Assembly: GCF_023516615.1 (NCBI RefSeq)
Contig: NZ_JAMGBF010000010.1
Location: 62,001 to 126,000, forward strand
Source: Streptomyces panaciradicis
GTDB lineage: Bacteria; Actinomycetota; Actinomycetes; Streptomycetales; Streptomycetaceae
Reading direction: 5' to 3'
DNA: 64,000 bases
This document shows, piece by piece, positions 13,724 to 21,541 of the stretch. Every line of letters begins with the position of its first letter. Positions within the stretch are counted from its first letter, which is position 1. The translations under genes and the position numbers were made by a program. The notes below the pieces were generated by a model that worked only from the letters and a program-made list of their open reading frames with translations, ran no database searches and was not told the origin of the DNA.

Positions 13724-15847
13724 ATGTCCGAGAACGTCGTCAGTCTCCACAAGAGCCCCGACCTGGAACCGTCCGCCGACACGGCCAGCGTGACCACGCT
13801 GACCGTCGTCCCCGACCCCGCCCCGGGCAAGCCCGTGCCGCTGTGGGTGCGCTCCGGCCGCGCCGTGCGCACCGTGGTCACGCACGAGACCACCAAGACG
13901 ACCGTCCGCACGGTGGCCCGCCACGGCCTCTACACGGTCAACGGGGGCCGGATCGTGGCCCGCCGCACCTGGGACGGCAAGACCGGCGCCCGCTACGAGC
14001 GCATGCTGCGGGCCGCCGAGGCCGCCGGGAACTACGAGGTGGCCGAAGAGTGGGAGGAGCGTCTTCAGCGCTTCCGTGAGGCACGCCACCGCCGCCGCAT
14101 GGACCTGCTCCACTCCCCCGTGGACGTGGCCAAGGGCGTCGGGGTCGGCGTCGGAATGAGCATCGGCACGCTGATCGCCCTCGGGGTCGTGATGGCCATC
14201 CACAACCACGACGTCACCGACATCATCACCCCACTGAGCGCCACCATCGACTTCATCGGCCTGCTGATCCGGATCGTGCAGATCGTATGGGGTCCCGCCC
14301 TCGCCGTCGGCCCGTTCCTGGCCCTGCTGGGCATGTGGGCGGTCGGCAGCAAGCAGCAGGCCGCACCCGCGTGGGCCCTGCCCGCGAATGTTCGGTCGGG
14401 CGAGGGTGAGCCGATCACCCCGTCCATCGTCGTCAAGGCGCTGCGCGACCTGGGGGTGCCCGCCCTGCGCAAGGCGATTGCGGAGATGGGGGACGCCGGC
14501 GCGGGCATGCTGGGTCCGATCCGGATCGCCGGATGCGGCGTCGAGGTCGACGTCACGCTCCCCTCCGGGGTCTCCACGATCGAGGTGCAGAACCGGCGCC
14601 GGAAGCTGGCCGAGAACCTCACCCGGCACGAGCACGAAGTTTTCATCACCATCCCGCAGGCCGCCCGCACGGTGCGGCTGTGGATCGCCGACTCCGGCGC
14701 GCTGGACGAGCCGATCGGCCCCTCTCCGCTGGTCACCGACGACACGATGACCGCCGACTACGCCAAGGGTCGCGCCCCTTGGGGACAGGACCTGCGCGGC
14801 GATGCGGCAGCGCTGAGCCTGTATCAGCGCCACCTGCTCATCACCGGCCTGTCCAACCAGGGCAAGACCGTCGCCCTGCGCTCCCTCGCGCTGTGGCTGT
14901 CGCTGGACAAGTCGGTGCAGTTCCTCATGGGCGACCTCAAGGGCGTGGGCGACTGGGCCATGTTCGACGGCCTCGCCACCACCCTGATCCAGGGTCCGAC
15001 CGATGAGCACGTGATCCAGGTGACCGAGATGGTTGAAGGCGCCGTCGACGAGATGAACCGCCGCATCCAGGCCCCGCCCGGCACCACCTTCCCGCCGCTG
15101 ATCGTGCTGGTCGACGAGGCACAGGTCGCGTTCATGTGCCCCGCCAAGGATGACCAGAAGCGCCCCTACGGCGGCTCCAAGGCCAACTCCCGGTACTTCA
15201 TGGCCGTCCGCAAGATCCACAACCAGGGCCGTGCGGTCAACGTCCTGATGTGGCAGGGCACCCAGGACCCCACCAACGAGAACCTGCCCAAGCTGGTTCG
15301 GGAGGGCGCCCACACGCGCGCTTCCCTGGCGCTGGGGACCGAGTCGCAGGCTCGTATGGCACTGGGGGACAAGGCTGTCGACGGTGGGGCCGCGCCGAAC
15401 CTGCTGCGTCCGGGCCTGGACCGGGGAACCCTGGTCGTCGCCTCCGACGGCATCGCCATCCCCGCCGGACAGTCGTCCATCACGGTGCGCACGCACTACA
15501 TCGACGACGACGCAGCCGAAGCCATCACCGACCGCGCCAAGGCGCTGCGCGACGGGGTGACCACCCTGCACGCCATCGAGAAGGGTGAGGAGCACGACCC
15601 GCTCACCGACATCGCGTCGGTGGTCGGCACGGCGGAGCGGGTGCGCACGAAGGACGTGCTGTCCCGGCTCGGCACGCTCAACGCGGACGCCTACGGCAAG
15701 TGGTCGTTCCTCGACCTTAAGCGCGTTCTGGACGGCACGGGGGCCGAGCCGTACAAGTCCGACGGCGTCATGGTCGTCGGCCGCGACCGCCTCGCCCGCG
15801 CCCTCGCCAACCGCGACGACGAGGGTTCCGCTTCCGCCTCCGAGTGA
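13724..15847 (+). CDS. tra: FtsK/SpoIIIE-type DNA translocase, Tra protein
   Basis: A 707-residue conjugation motor. The N-terminal 140 residues are soluble and Arg-rich; then come membrane segments at about 140-163 (GVGVGVGMSIGTLIALGVVM) and 185-210, and the ATPase with Walker A GLSNQGKT (K381-T382) and Walker B LIVLVDEAQ (about 460-468). The C-terminal part (DVLSRLGTLNADAYGKWSFL) is winged-helix-like, as in TraB proteins, where it reads the 8-bp clt repeats. One such protein is enough to move double-stranded plasmid DNA between Streptomyces hyphae. GTTCAGC before the ATG gives only a weak ribosome site. Eight CAGGGAG motifs lie directly downstream. Confidence 0.92.
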   Translation: MSENVVSLHKSPDLEPSADTASVTTLTVVPDPAPGKPVPLWVRSGRAVRTVVTHETTKTTVRTVARHGLYTVNGGRIVARRTWDGKTGARYERMLRAAEAAGNYEVAEEWEERLQRFREARHRRRMDLLHSPVDVAKGVGVGVGMSIGTLIALGVVMAIHNHDVTDIITPLSATIDFIGLLIRIVQIVWGPALAVGPFLALLGMWAVGSKQQAAPAWALPANVRSGEGEPITPSIVVKALRDLGVPALRKAIAEMGDAGAGMLGPIRIAGCGVEVDVTLPSGVSTIEVQNRRRKLAENLTRHEHEVFITIPQAARTVRLWIADSGALDEPIGPSPLVTDDTMTADYAKGRAPWGQDLRGDAAALSLYQRHLLITGLSNQGKTVALRSLALWLSLDKSVQFLMGDLKGVGDWAMFDGLATTLIQGPTDEHVIQVTEMVEGAVDEMNRRIQAPPGTTFPPLIVLVDEAQVAFMCPAKDDQKRPYGGSKANSRYFMAVRKIHNQGRAVNVLMWQGTQDPTNENLPKLVREGAHTRASLALGTESQARMALGDKAVDGGAAPNLLRPGLDRGTLVVASDGIAIPAGQSSITVRTHYIDDDAAEAITDRAKALRDGVTTLHAIEKGEEHDPLTDIASVVGTAERVRTKDVLSRLGTLNADAYGKWSFLDLKRVLDGTGAEPYKSDGVMVVGRDRLARALANRDDEGSASASE

Positions 15848-16027
15848 CAGGGAGGCGACCCCCGCCGGGGCAGGGAGGCAGGGAGAACTCCCTGAACCCC
15901 TCCCTGCCCCGCCTCCCTGGCCCTGACCTGCACGAATGATCTTTCAGAGAGGCAGGGAGGCACCCCAGGTCAGGCCCCCGAAACCCCCTCCACGGCACAC
16001 CCCGAAGGGGGTGCCTCCGCCTCCCTG
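15848..16027. repeat. Cluster of eight CAGGGAG/CTCCCTG motifs, candidate clt/Tra binding region
   Basis: CAGGGAG occurs at 15848, 15871, 15879 and 15953, and CTCCCTG at 15888, 15900, 15913 and 16021. Part of the cluster (15867-15878 with 15899-15910, 12 bp) makes a perfect stem that encloses a second 7-bp stem (15879-15885 with 15888-15894). TraB-type translocases bind short repeats at a clt locus close to the tra gene. The location is right for that, but termination of tra is an alternative. Confidence 0.6.
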
Positions 16028-16051
16028 ACCACTCGCCGGAAGGGATTCCGC

Positions 16052-16519
16052 ATGTACCCCGAGCAACCCGGCCACACGGCCGCCGAGCGGGCCGTGACCG
16101 CCTACCAGCCGACCCCGATACCGCCCGCCGCCGGCGTCCAGTCGGCGCCGATGGTGCCCGTCCAGCCGGGCGCGGTGCCGTCGGTCGCGAGCATCGTCCT
16201 GCCCGACGGCCGCGTCGTCACCGGCTACGCCATCGAGCCCGCCCAACCCGCCCCGCTGGCGGTCAAGCCGCCCGTCTCCCGCGCGGCCGTGAACGTCGCC
16301 CTCGGAGGCGTGGGGTTCCTCGCGGTGTGTGGCGGACTGCTGCTGCTCACCACGTTCATCACCGCCCTGACCGCTCTCATCACCCAGCTCATCACCCTCG
16401 CCGCCGTCATCTCCGGCGGCTGGATCGCCGTGCAGATCTTCAAGCCCCAGGGTCACCAGAGCGGGACCACGGTCAACATCCGCAAAGCCGTCTTCAAGCG
16501 CAACCACTTCCACGGCTGA
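16052..16519 (+). CDS. Small membrane protein of the transfer region (SpdD-like)
   Basis: A 155-residue protein. The first 90 residues are Pro/Ala-rich and probably disordered, with SIVLPDGRVVTGYAIEPAQP in them. Two hydrophobic segments follow at about 92-113 (ALGGVGFLAVCGGLLLLTTF) and 115-137, then a short basic tail (NIRKAVFKRNHFHG). The size and layout fit the small Spd membrane proteins that assist plasmid spread. GGAAGGGA lies about 9 bases before the ATG. It is the last rightward gene before an oppositely oriented one. Confidence 0.65.
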   Translation: MYPEQPGHTAAERAVTAYQPTPIPPAAGVQSAPMVPVQPGAVPSVASIVLPDGRVVTGYAIEPAQPAPLAVKPPVSRAAVNVALGGVGFLAVCGGLLLLTTFITALTALITQLITLAAVISGGWIAVQIFKPQGHQSGTTVNIRKAVFKRNHFHG

Positions 16520-16530
16520 ACATCCCGGCA

Positions 16531-17109
16531 TCACCCGGAGCCAGTCGGCGGTGACCCGCCACTGCTGCCACTCGTACCGAGATCATCGCGCATCGCGCTT
16601 CGCATTTCACGCCAGCTTCTCCAAAACTGCCCCAAGTAGTCCCCGATTTCCTCGAAGGAGCCATCCGGGCGCGGATGTCCCTCCTCAAGGTCCTTCGTCA
16701 TGCCGTAAGCAGTTCCCAGGGCGGTGGACAGTCGATCCAACTGATCGAGAACAGGGTCAGAAGCCATCATCTGCGCTTCGGCGAAAGCCGCGTGACACGC
16801 GTGCCGCGCTTCCTCAAGCTCCTGCCTTGCGGTGTCGTCGACCTCGTCGCGACGAACGCGCCATAGATAGATCATCAATTGGACGCGGTACCGCCTCATG
16901 GCGGAGTTCGTCGCTATGTAGCACGCACGCCGCTTCTCGAACTCCCTCTGAAAGTGCTCCCGCTGCCACTGACTCTGGGCAGCTCGGTGCTGTCTCTCAA
17001 AGTCCGCAGCCAGGGCTTTGGCCTGCGAACGCTGAGACAGGACGGGCGCCAGCAGCGTTCCCGTCACACCGAACACCGCTGCCATCAGCCCGAGTAACGC
17101 ACTACTCAC
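16531..17109 (-). CDS. Membrane-anchored coiled-coil protein, function unknown
   Basis: A 192-residue protein from a GTG at 17109. One N-terminal membrane helix (MSSALLGLMAAVFGVTGTLL) is followed by a long charged helical region (RSQAKALAADFERQHRAAQS and on to about residue 110) that reads as coiled coil, and a Gly/Ser/Pro tail. It is the only minus-strand gene in the tra-to-int half of the element, and its codon use is somewhat less GC-biased than its neighbours. It could be accessory cargo, perhaps an exclusion or defence membrane protein. No family recognised. Confidence 0.65.
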   Translation of the reverse strand: MSSALLGLMAAVFGVTGTLLAPVLSQRSQAKALAADFERQHRAAQSQWQREHFQREFEKRRACYIATNSAMRRYRVQLMIYLWRVRRDEVDDTARQELEEARHACHAAFAEAQMMASDPVLDQLDRLSTALGTAYGMTKDLEEGHPRPDGSFEEIGDYLGQFWRSWREMRSAMRDDLGTSGSSGGSPPTGSG

Positions 17110-17133
17110 GGCCCCTCATCCCCCTGGAAAGCA

Positions 17134-17200
17134 GGGCGGCCCCCGCATCTCGCCAAAGAACCGGGGCCGCCCCTGCCAACCAGTCCTCAACAGACCTGTT
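17134..17200 (+). repeat. 67-bp perfect repeat, copy 1 (leader of the methyltransferase gene)
   Basis: Identical over 67 bases to 18456-18522. It contains a 10-bp stem (GGGCGGCCCC with GGGGCCGCCC) around CGCATCTCGCCAAAGAACC, then CAGTCCTCAACAGACCTGTT. The repeat ends just before the GGAGG ribosome site of the gene that starts at 17215. It may hold a promoter, a regulated leader RNA or a protein binding site shared by two genes. Confidence 0.9.
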
Positions 17201-17214
17201 GGAGGCCACCCAGC

Positions 17215-18444
17215 ATGCCCCATCCCGACGCCTTGCGTCTCGGCTCGCTGTGCACCGGATACGGCGGCCTCGACATGGCCGCACAGCACGTCTTCGGCGG
17301 CTCCCTCGCCTGGGTCGCGGACAACGACCCCGGCGCCTCCCGCATCCTCGCCCACCGCTTCCCCAGCACGCCGAACCTCGGGGACCTCACGGCCGTCGAC
17401 TGGCGCGCGGTGGAACCCGTCGACATCGTCACGGGCGGCTACCCGTGCCAGCCGTTCAGCTCCGCCGGCAAACGGAAGGGAACCAAGGATGCCCGGCACA
17501 TCTGGCCCCACATCGCGCGTGCCCTTGGGGTTCTACGACCCCGCATCGCGGTCTTTGAAAACGTCGCAGGGCACCTTTCTCTCGGATTCGACACCGTGCT
17601 CGCCGACCTTGCCGCGCTCGGGTTCGATGCGGAATGGCGCTGTGTACGCGCGTCCGACGTCGGCGCCGCTCACCAGCGCAACCGGCTGTTCGTCCTCGCC
17701 TGGCCTGCCGACACCGGCAGCGCGGGACTGGCGCGGGGGTGGGCAGCGCGGGCAGCTTCCCACCGCCGTCACCTCCCTGCTGCCGACCCCGTCGACCTCG
17801 GAGAACACCGGGCCCGGACACGCCGCACAGGGCGGCATGAACCTGCGCCACGTCGTCTCCCTGCTGCCGACACCCCTGGTCGGGGACTCCAAGGGTGCCC
17901 GTCAGGCGACGGCGCCGAACCCTCGCAGCAGCTCACCGACCCTGACCGATCTGACGTTCAGCGGGGCACTGCTGCCGACCCCGCGGGCATCGGAGAACGA
18001 GAACCGGCAGACCCGACGCAGCCCCTCGCAGGAAGCCGGGAGTCACGGCAAGAGCCTGGCGGCCGAGGTGGGTTCGCTGTTGCCGACGCCGTGTGCGACG
18101 GACGGCAGCAACGGCGGCCCCAACCAGCGCCGGGGCAAGGGGGACTTGACCCTGCCGTCGGCGGCGCACCGGATTGGGGCGTCTACGGCCCGGCCGTCGC
18201 CCGCTGGGAACACGCCCTCGGACGGCCCGCTCCCCGGCCAACTGACGCTCTGGGACGGCTGAACCCGCCCTTCGTCGAATGGCTCATGGGACTGCCCACC
18301 GGCCACGTCACCGACGTCCCCGGCCTGTCCCGCAGCGCACAGCTCAAGGCGCTCGGCAACGGGGTCATGCCCCCACAGGCCGTACACGCCCTGAATCTGC
18401 TGCTGGCCACCGCCCCCGCCGGCGACCTCACCGCCGCCGCGTAG
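17215..18444 (+). CDS. C5-cytosine DNA methyltransferase (orphan)
   Basis: A 409-residue m5C methyltransferase. Motif I is LGSLCTGYGGLDMAA, motif IV is VTGGYPCQPFSSAG with the catalytic C78, motif VI is VFENV, motif VIII is AHQRNRLFVLAW, and motif X is LKALGNGVMPPQA. A long, low-complexity segment between VIII and the end (about residues 165-330, with repeated AADP/ADxxG units) takes the place of a target-recognition domain. The frame is intact from motif I to X. No restriction gene lies beside it, so protection of the element from host restriction is likely. GGAGG lies 9 bases before the ATG. A second frame inside the gene is listed separately. Confidence 0.9.
   Translation: MPHPDALRLGSLCTGYGGLDMAAQHVFGGSLAWVADNDPGASRILAHRFPSTPNLGDLTAVDWRAVEPVDIVTGGYPCQPFSSAGKRKGTKDARHIWPHIARALGVLRPRIAVFENVAGHLSLGFDTVLADLAALGFDAEWRCVRASDVGAAHQRNRLFVLAWPADTGSAGLARGWAARAASHRRHLPAADPVDLGEHRARTRRTGRHEPAPRRLPAADTPGRGLQGCPSGDGAEPSQQLTDPDRSDVQRGTAADPAGIGEREPADPTQPLAGSRESRQEPGGRGGFAVADAVCDGRQQRRPQPAPGQGGLDPAVGGAPDWGVYGPAVARWEHALGRPAPRPTDALGRLNPPFVEWLMGLPTGHVTDVPGLSRSAQLKALGNGVMPPQAVHALNLLLATAPAGDLTAAA
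17489..18262 (+). CDS. Overlapping second-frame ORF with LPTP repeats inside the methyltransferase gene
   Basis: A 257-codon frame entirely inside the methyltransferase gene. It reads TLPRSGSMRNGAVYARPTSA and then repeated LLPTP units (for example LLPTPSTSENTGPGH, LLPTPLVGDSK, LLPTPRASENEN and LLPTPCATDGSNGG). In other methyltransferase-linked proteins I recall these LPTP units as translated sequence, while this gene's main frame reads the same DNA as AADP/ADxxG. Either both frames are used, or one is an echo of an ancestral frame. No good ribosome site was seen; it may not be expressed. Confidence 0.25.
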   Translation: MPGTSGPTSRVPLGFYDPASRSLKTSQGTFLSDSTPCSPTLPRSGSMRNGAVYARPTSAPLTSATGCSSSPGLPTPAARDWRGGGQRGQLPTAVTSLLPTPSTSENTGPGHAAQGGMNLRHVVSLLPTPLVGDSKGARQATAPNPRSSSPTLTDLTFSGALLPTPRASENENRQTRRSPSQEAGSHGKSLAAEVGSLLPTPCATDGSNGGPNQRRGKGDLTLPSAAHRIGASTARPSPAGNTPSDGPLPGQLTLWDG

Positions 18445-18455
18445 CCCAACGCCAG

Positions 18456-18522
18456 GGGCGGCCCCCGCATCTCGCCAAAGAACCGGGGCCGCCCCTGCCA
18501 ACCAGTCCTCAACAGACCTGTT
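18456..18522 (+). repeat. 67-bp perfect repeat, copy 2 (leader of the primase-polymerase gene)
   Basis: The second copy of 17134-17200. Here the stem is longer, 13 bp (CAGGGGCGGCCCC with GGGGCCGCCCCTG), and begins 9 bases after the methyltransferase stop. The GGAGG of the next gene (18538) follows one base after the repeat. The same element thus precedes both the modification gene and the replication operon. Confidence 0.9.
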
Positions 18523-18537
18523 TGGAGGTCCCCCAGC

Positions 18538-19443
18538 ATGACCCATCCCGCCCGGTCCGCGCTGCTGCGCGCGGCCCTGGACGCCGCCGAACGCGGCTGG
18601 CCCGTCATCCCGCTCCGCCCCGGCAGCAAGGTCCCCGCCCTGCACGGCGAACGCCGCTGCCCCCGTACCGGCGACTGCGCGGACGGACACCGCACGTTCG
18701 AGCGGCGCGCCACCACCGACCCCGACCGCATCGAACGCTGCTGGGCTTCGGGCCCGTTCAACGTCGGTATCGCCACCGGCCCCGCCGGTCTGCTGGTCGT
18801 CGACCTCGACACCCTCAAGCCCACAGACACAGAGGGCACGCCTGACGGCGCGGCCAACTTCCAGGCGCTCTGCGAGCGCGCCGGGCAGGCCGCACCCCTC
18901 ACCCGGCGAATCCGGACCCCCAGCGCGGGAGAGCACCTGTACTTCACCGTCCCCGACGGCGTCCGCTTCACCAACACCACCGGCACGCTCACTCCCAAGG
19001 TCGACACCCGCGCATGGGGCGGTCAAGTCGTCGCCCCCGGCAGCATCACGTCACAGGGCCCGTACACGGTCCTGGACGATGAGCCCGTTGCAAACCTGCC
19101 CGAATGGCTCCAAAAGGATCTGACGGCCCCACAGAGGCCTGCCACGGCCCCGGTCCTGCCCACCCTCGCCCGTAACACCGACCGGTACGCCGCCGCTGTC
19201 CTGCGACGCGAAGTCGCGGCCGTGGCCACCGCAGCCGAGGGCGGACGCCAAGCCGAACTCCTGCGCGCCGTACGGGCCGTGGGCCGGTTCGTCGCCTGGG
19301 GAGACCTCGACCGCGCCACCGTCGAAACGGCTTTTACCTGCGGGGGCGAGTCGGCCGGACTGCCGCTGGGCGAGTGCCGCGCCACCATCCGCAAGGCCCT
19401 GGACTACTCCCTGCGTACCGCCTGGCCCCGGAGGACGGCATGA
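18538..19443 (+). CDS. Bifunctional DNA primase/polymerase (Prim-Pol)
   Basis: A 301-residue AEP-type primase-polymerase of the AICE replication module. The N-terminal RGWPVIPLRPGSKVPALHGE and GHRTFERRATTDPDRIERCW match the Prim-Pol fold; the metal-binding pair is LLVVDLD (D89, D91), and GEHLYFTVPDG carries a conserved His. The C-terminal 90 residues (VATAAEGGRQAELLRAVRAV) are a helical PriCT-like region. It starts the excised, rolling or theta-type replication of the element together with the helicase gene two genes downstream. GGAGG lies about 10 bases upstream. The stop overlaps the next ATG (ATGA). Confidence 0.9.
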   Translation: MTHPARSALLRAALDAAERGWPVIPLRPGSKVPALHGERRCPRTGDCADGHRTFERRATTDPDRIERCWASGPFNVGIATGPAGLLVVDLDTLKPTDTEGTPDGAANFQALCERAGQAAPLTRRIRTPSAGEHLYFTVPDGVRFTNTTGTLTPKVDTRAWGGQVVAPGSITSQGPYTVLDDEPVANLPEWLQKDLTAPQRPATAPVLPTLARNTDRYAAAVLRREVAAVATAAEGGRQAELLRAVRAVGRFVAWGDLDRATVETAFTCGGESAGLPLGECRATIRKALDYSLRTAWPRRTA

Positions 19444-19799
19444 CCACCCCCGGACACCGCCCCGCAGGTAAAAGCCTCACCCACACCCCGACCGGCCCGC
19501 ACGCCGCCGACCGGGCCGCGCCCCGTCCGGCCGTGGGCGAGCCGACAGGCGCCGCCCGCAAGGGCGTCCGCACTGCTGTTTGCCCTGACCCGCAGACCGG
19601 AGACGGCCGGTACATCGTCGCGTGGCTGCACATCAGCGCCCCGCGCAGCGCCACCCCCACCGCCACGTCCACGTGCCTCTGCGGCCGCGACCGCAGCGCC
19701 GTCGGCAACCGCCAGGTACTCGCCCTGATCACCGACCACGAAGACCACCGCGCGAACTGCCCGTTCCGTGCCTCACCGGAAGGGAGGACCGCAGCATGA
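19440..19799 (+). CDS. Small protein of the replication operon with a putative zinc site
   Basis: A 119-residue protein. The first 45 residues are Pro/His/Ala-rich, followed by KGVRTAVCPDPQTGDGRYIV and STCLCGRDRSAVGNRQVLAL, with a C-L-C-G and a later H-x(4)-H-x(4)-C (DHEDHRANC), which together could form a zinc finger. It overlaps the Prim-Pol gene before it and the helicase gene after it by 4 bases each, so it is translated with them. Function unknown; DNA binding in replication is plausible. Confidence 0.65.
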   Translation: MTTPGHRPAGKSLTHTPTGPHAADRAAPRPAVGEPTGAARKGVRTAVCPDPQTGDGRYIVAWLHISAPRSATPTATSTCLCGRDRSAVGNRQVLALITDHEDHRANCPFRASPEGRTAA

Positions 19800-21253
19800 T
19801 GGACACCCGCCCCGACAACGGCCCAAGCGAGGAACTCCCGCCGCCGTCCAACCCCCTGGCCGTCGCCCGCCGTCTCCTGCCGGACTGGCAGAGTCATGAC
19901 GGGCAGTTGGTGTGCCGGCGCTGGCGCGCATCGTGGATGCGCTGGACGGGAACGTGCTGGCGAGAGATGGACGAAGCGCATGTACGCGCGGCCATGTACA
20001 CCCGCCTCGAACACGCCGTCTACCTTGCCCCGGTCAAGGACGGGGAGTTCGAGGAACGCGACTGGGCCCCGACGAAACAGAAGATCAGCAACCTTCTCGA
20101 CGCGTTGGGCGCCATCACTCTGCTGCCGACCGAGACCGACGCTCCCGCCTGGATCGAGGGTGGGGACGCGGCGGACGGCGAGCCGATGGTGGCGTGTGAG
20201 AACGGCCTGCTCAGGATCGAAGACCGCGCGCTGCTGCCGCACGGACCCGGGTTCTTCAACCTGGTCTCCGTCCCCTTCGCCTACGACCCCGCCGCGAGGG
20301 CACCGACGTGGGAACGCTTCCTGGCGCAGATCTGGCCGAATGACCCCGACGCCATCGCCGCTCTTCAGGAGTGGTTCGGCTACGTGCTGTCCGGCCGGAC
20401 CGACCAGCAAAAGATCCTGCTCATCGTCGGCCCGTCCCGCTCCGGCAAGGGCACTATCGCCCGCGTACTGAAAGAGCTGGTCGGCAAGGAGAACCTGGCC
20501 GGACCCACGCTCGCCGGACTCGGCACGAACTTCGGACTGTCCACGCTGGTCGGCAAGCCGCTCGCGGTCATCTCCGACGCGCGTCTGTCCGGCAACGACA
20601 ACAGCCAAGTCGTCGAACGGCTGCTGACGATTTCCGGTGAGGACACCATCGATATTGACCGCAAATACCGTGCGGTGTGGACCGGCAAACTTCCGACCCG
20701 GCTGGTGATCCTGTCCAACGAGCTGCCGCACTTCGGCGATTCCTCCGGCGTGATCGCCCGCCGGTTCGTGCTGCTCAACATGCGGGTGTCGTGGCTGGGC
20801 AAGGAAGACCCCACCCTGTTCGACCGGCTCACCGCCGAGATGCCCGGCATCCTCAACTGGGCCCTGGAAGGGCTCGCCCGTCTCCAGCGCACAGGCCGGA
20901 TCACCGAACCGGCGTCCAGCCGCGAGGCGGTCACCACCATGCAGGACACCGCCTCGCCCACGTCCGCCTTCATCCGTGAACGCTGCACCACCGGGCCCAC
21001 CTGCTCCGTGCCCGTGGACGCCCTGTGGACGGTCTGGCGGGAGTGGGCCGAGGACAACGGCGTCCGCCCCGGCACGAAGCAGATGTTCGGCCGCAACCTG
21101 CTCTCTGTGGTTCCCCAACTCAGCCGTTCCCGGCCCCGCGACGCGTACGGCCGACAGGTGATCACCTACACCGGGATCACGCTGAACCTGTCCGAACCAC
21201 ATTTGCCTGAGTCGCGACTCATCGCGTCTCAAAGCCCCTCTGAGAGCCGCTGA
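19796..21253 (+). CDS. Replicative helicase, phage/plasmid D5-type (DUF5906, SF3)
   Basis: A 485-residue protein. The N-terminal 190 residues form the D5_N-like region (ALGAITLLPTETDAPAWIEG and MVACENGLLRIEDR), then the SF3 helicase core with Walker A LLIVGPSRSGKGTIARVL (about residues 207-224), a Walker B-like VISDARLSGNDNSQVVERLL, and LPTRLVILSNELPHFGDSSG with the Asn sensor. A winged-helix C-terminal domain follows. It works with Prim-Pol to unwind and copy the excised element. The ATG at 19796 overlaps the previous TGA and has GGGAGG upstream. The last codons contain one of two 14-bp palindromes. Confidence 0.9.
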   Translation: MMDTRPDNGPSEELPPPSNPLAVARRLLPDWQSHDGQLVCRRWRASWMRWTGTCWREMDEAHVRAAMYTRLEHAVYLAPVKDGEFEERDWAPTKQKISNLLDALGAITLLPTETDAPAWIEGGDAADGEPMVACENGLLRIEDRALLPHGPGFFNLVSVPFAYDPAARAPTWERFLAQIWPNDPDAIAALQEWFGYVLSGRTDQQKILLIVGPSRSGKGTIARVLKELVGKENLAGPTLAGLGTNFGLSTLVGKPLAVISDARLSGNDNSQVVERLLTISGEDTIDIDRKYRAVWTGKLPTRLVILSNELPHFGDSSGVIARRFVLLNMRVSWLGKEDPTLFDRLTAEMPGILNWALEGLARLQRTGRITEPASSREAVTTMQDTASPTSAFIRERCTTGPTCSVPVDALWTVWREWAEDNGVRPGTKQMFGRNLLSVVPQLSRSRPRDAYGRQVITYTGITLNLSEPHLPESRLIASQSPSESR

Positions 21254-21274
21254 GTGCCGATGAGTCGCGACTCA
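21208..21274. repeat. Two 14-bp perfect palindromes between helicase and excisionase genes
   Basis: TGAGTCGCGACTCA occurs at 21208-21221 (inside the helicase gene) and at 21261-21274 (after its stop), 53 bp apart from start to start, about five helical turns. With one flanking base each side the copies are exact reverse complements. They lie upstream of the excisionase start at 21329, so a dimeric regulator controlling xis/int, or a part of the origin, is likely. Confidence 0.7.
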
Positions 21275-21328
21275 GAGGAATGTATTTCCAACTTCTCCCC
21301 GTCCGCTCCGCCTTCGCTGAGGAGTGCC

Positions 21329-21517
21329 ATGGCTCGCCCCAAGATGCTCAAGCTCCCCGAAGTCCTCGAAGAGATCGAGATGAGCCGCGCCGCCTTCTAC
21401 CGCATGCGCGCCCGGGGCAAGGCCCCCAAGCTCATCAAGCTGCCGAACGGTCAGCTCCGCTGCCGCCGCACCGACCTCGACGCGTGGTGGTCGTCCATGG
21501 AAGACACTGCCGCCTGA
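21329..21517 (+). CDS. xis: Excisionase (AlpA/MerR-type helix-turn-helix)
   Basis: A 62-residue winged-helix protein. MARPKMLKLPEVLEEIEMSR is followed by AAFYRMRARGKAPKLIKLPN and the helix DLDAWWSSMEDTAA, the usual layout of AICE excisionases, which bend DNA so that the integrase excises the element. GAGGAG lies about 5 bases before the ATG. It is 62 bases upstream of int and probably shares its transcript, with a hairpin between them. Confidence 0.85.
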   Translation: MARPKMLKLPEVLEEIEMSRAAFYRMRARGKAPKLIKLPNGQLRCRRTDLDAWWSSMEDTAA

Positions 21518-21541
21518 CCACCTCCCGCACACCCGAGACAC

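Noticed and set aside
15848..16027. CRISPR array
   Set aside because: Repeat units are only 7 bases with irregular spacing and both orientations; no cas genes are present in the window.
17215..18444. Methyltransferase as a frameshifted pseudogene
   Set aside because: Motifs I, IV, VI, VIII and X and the C-terminus are all in one open frame, so no frameshift is needed.
17215..18444. Complete restriction-modification system
   Set aside because: No endonuclease gene lies beside the methyltransferase; its neighbours are a membrane protein and the replication genes.
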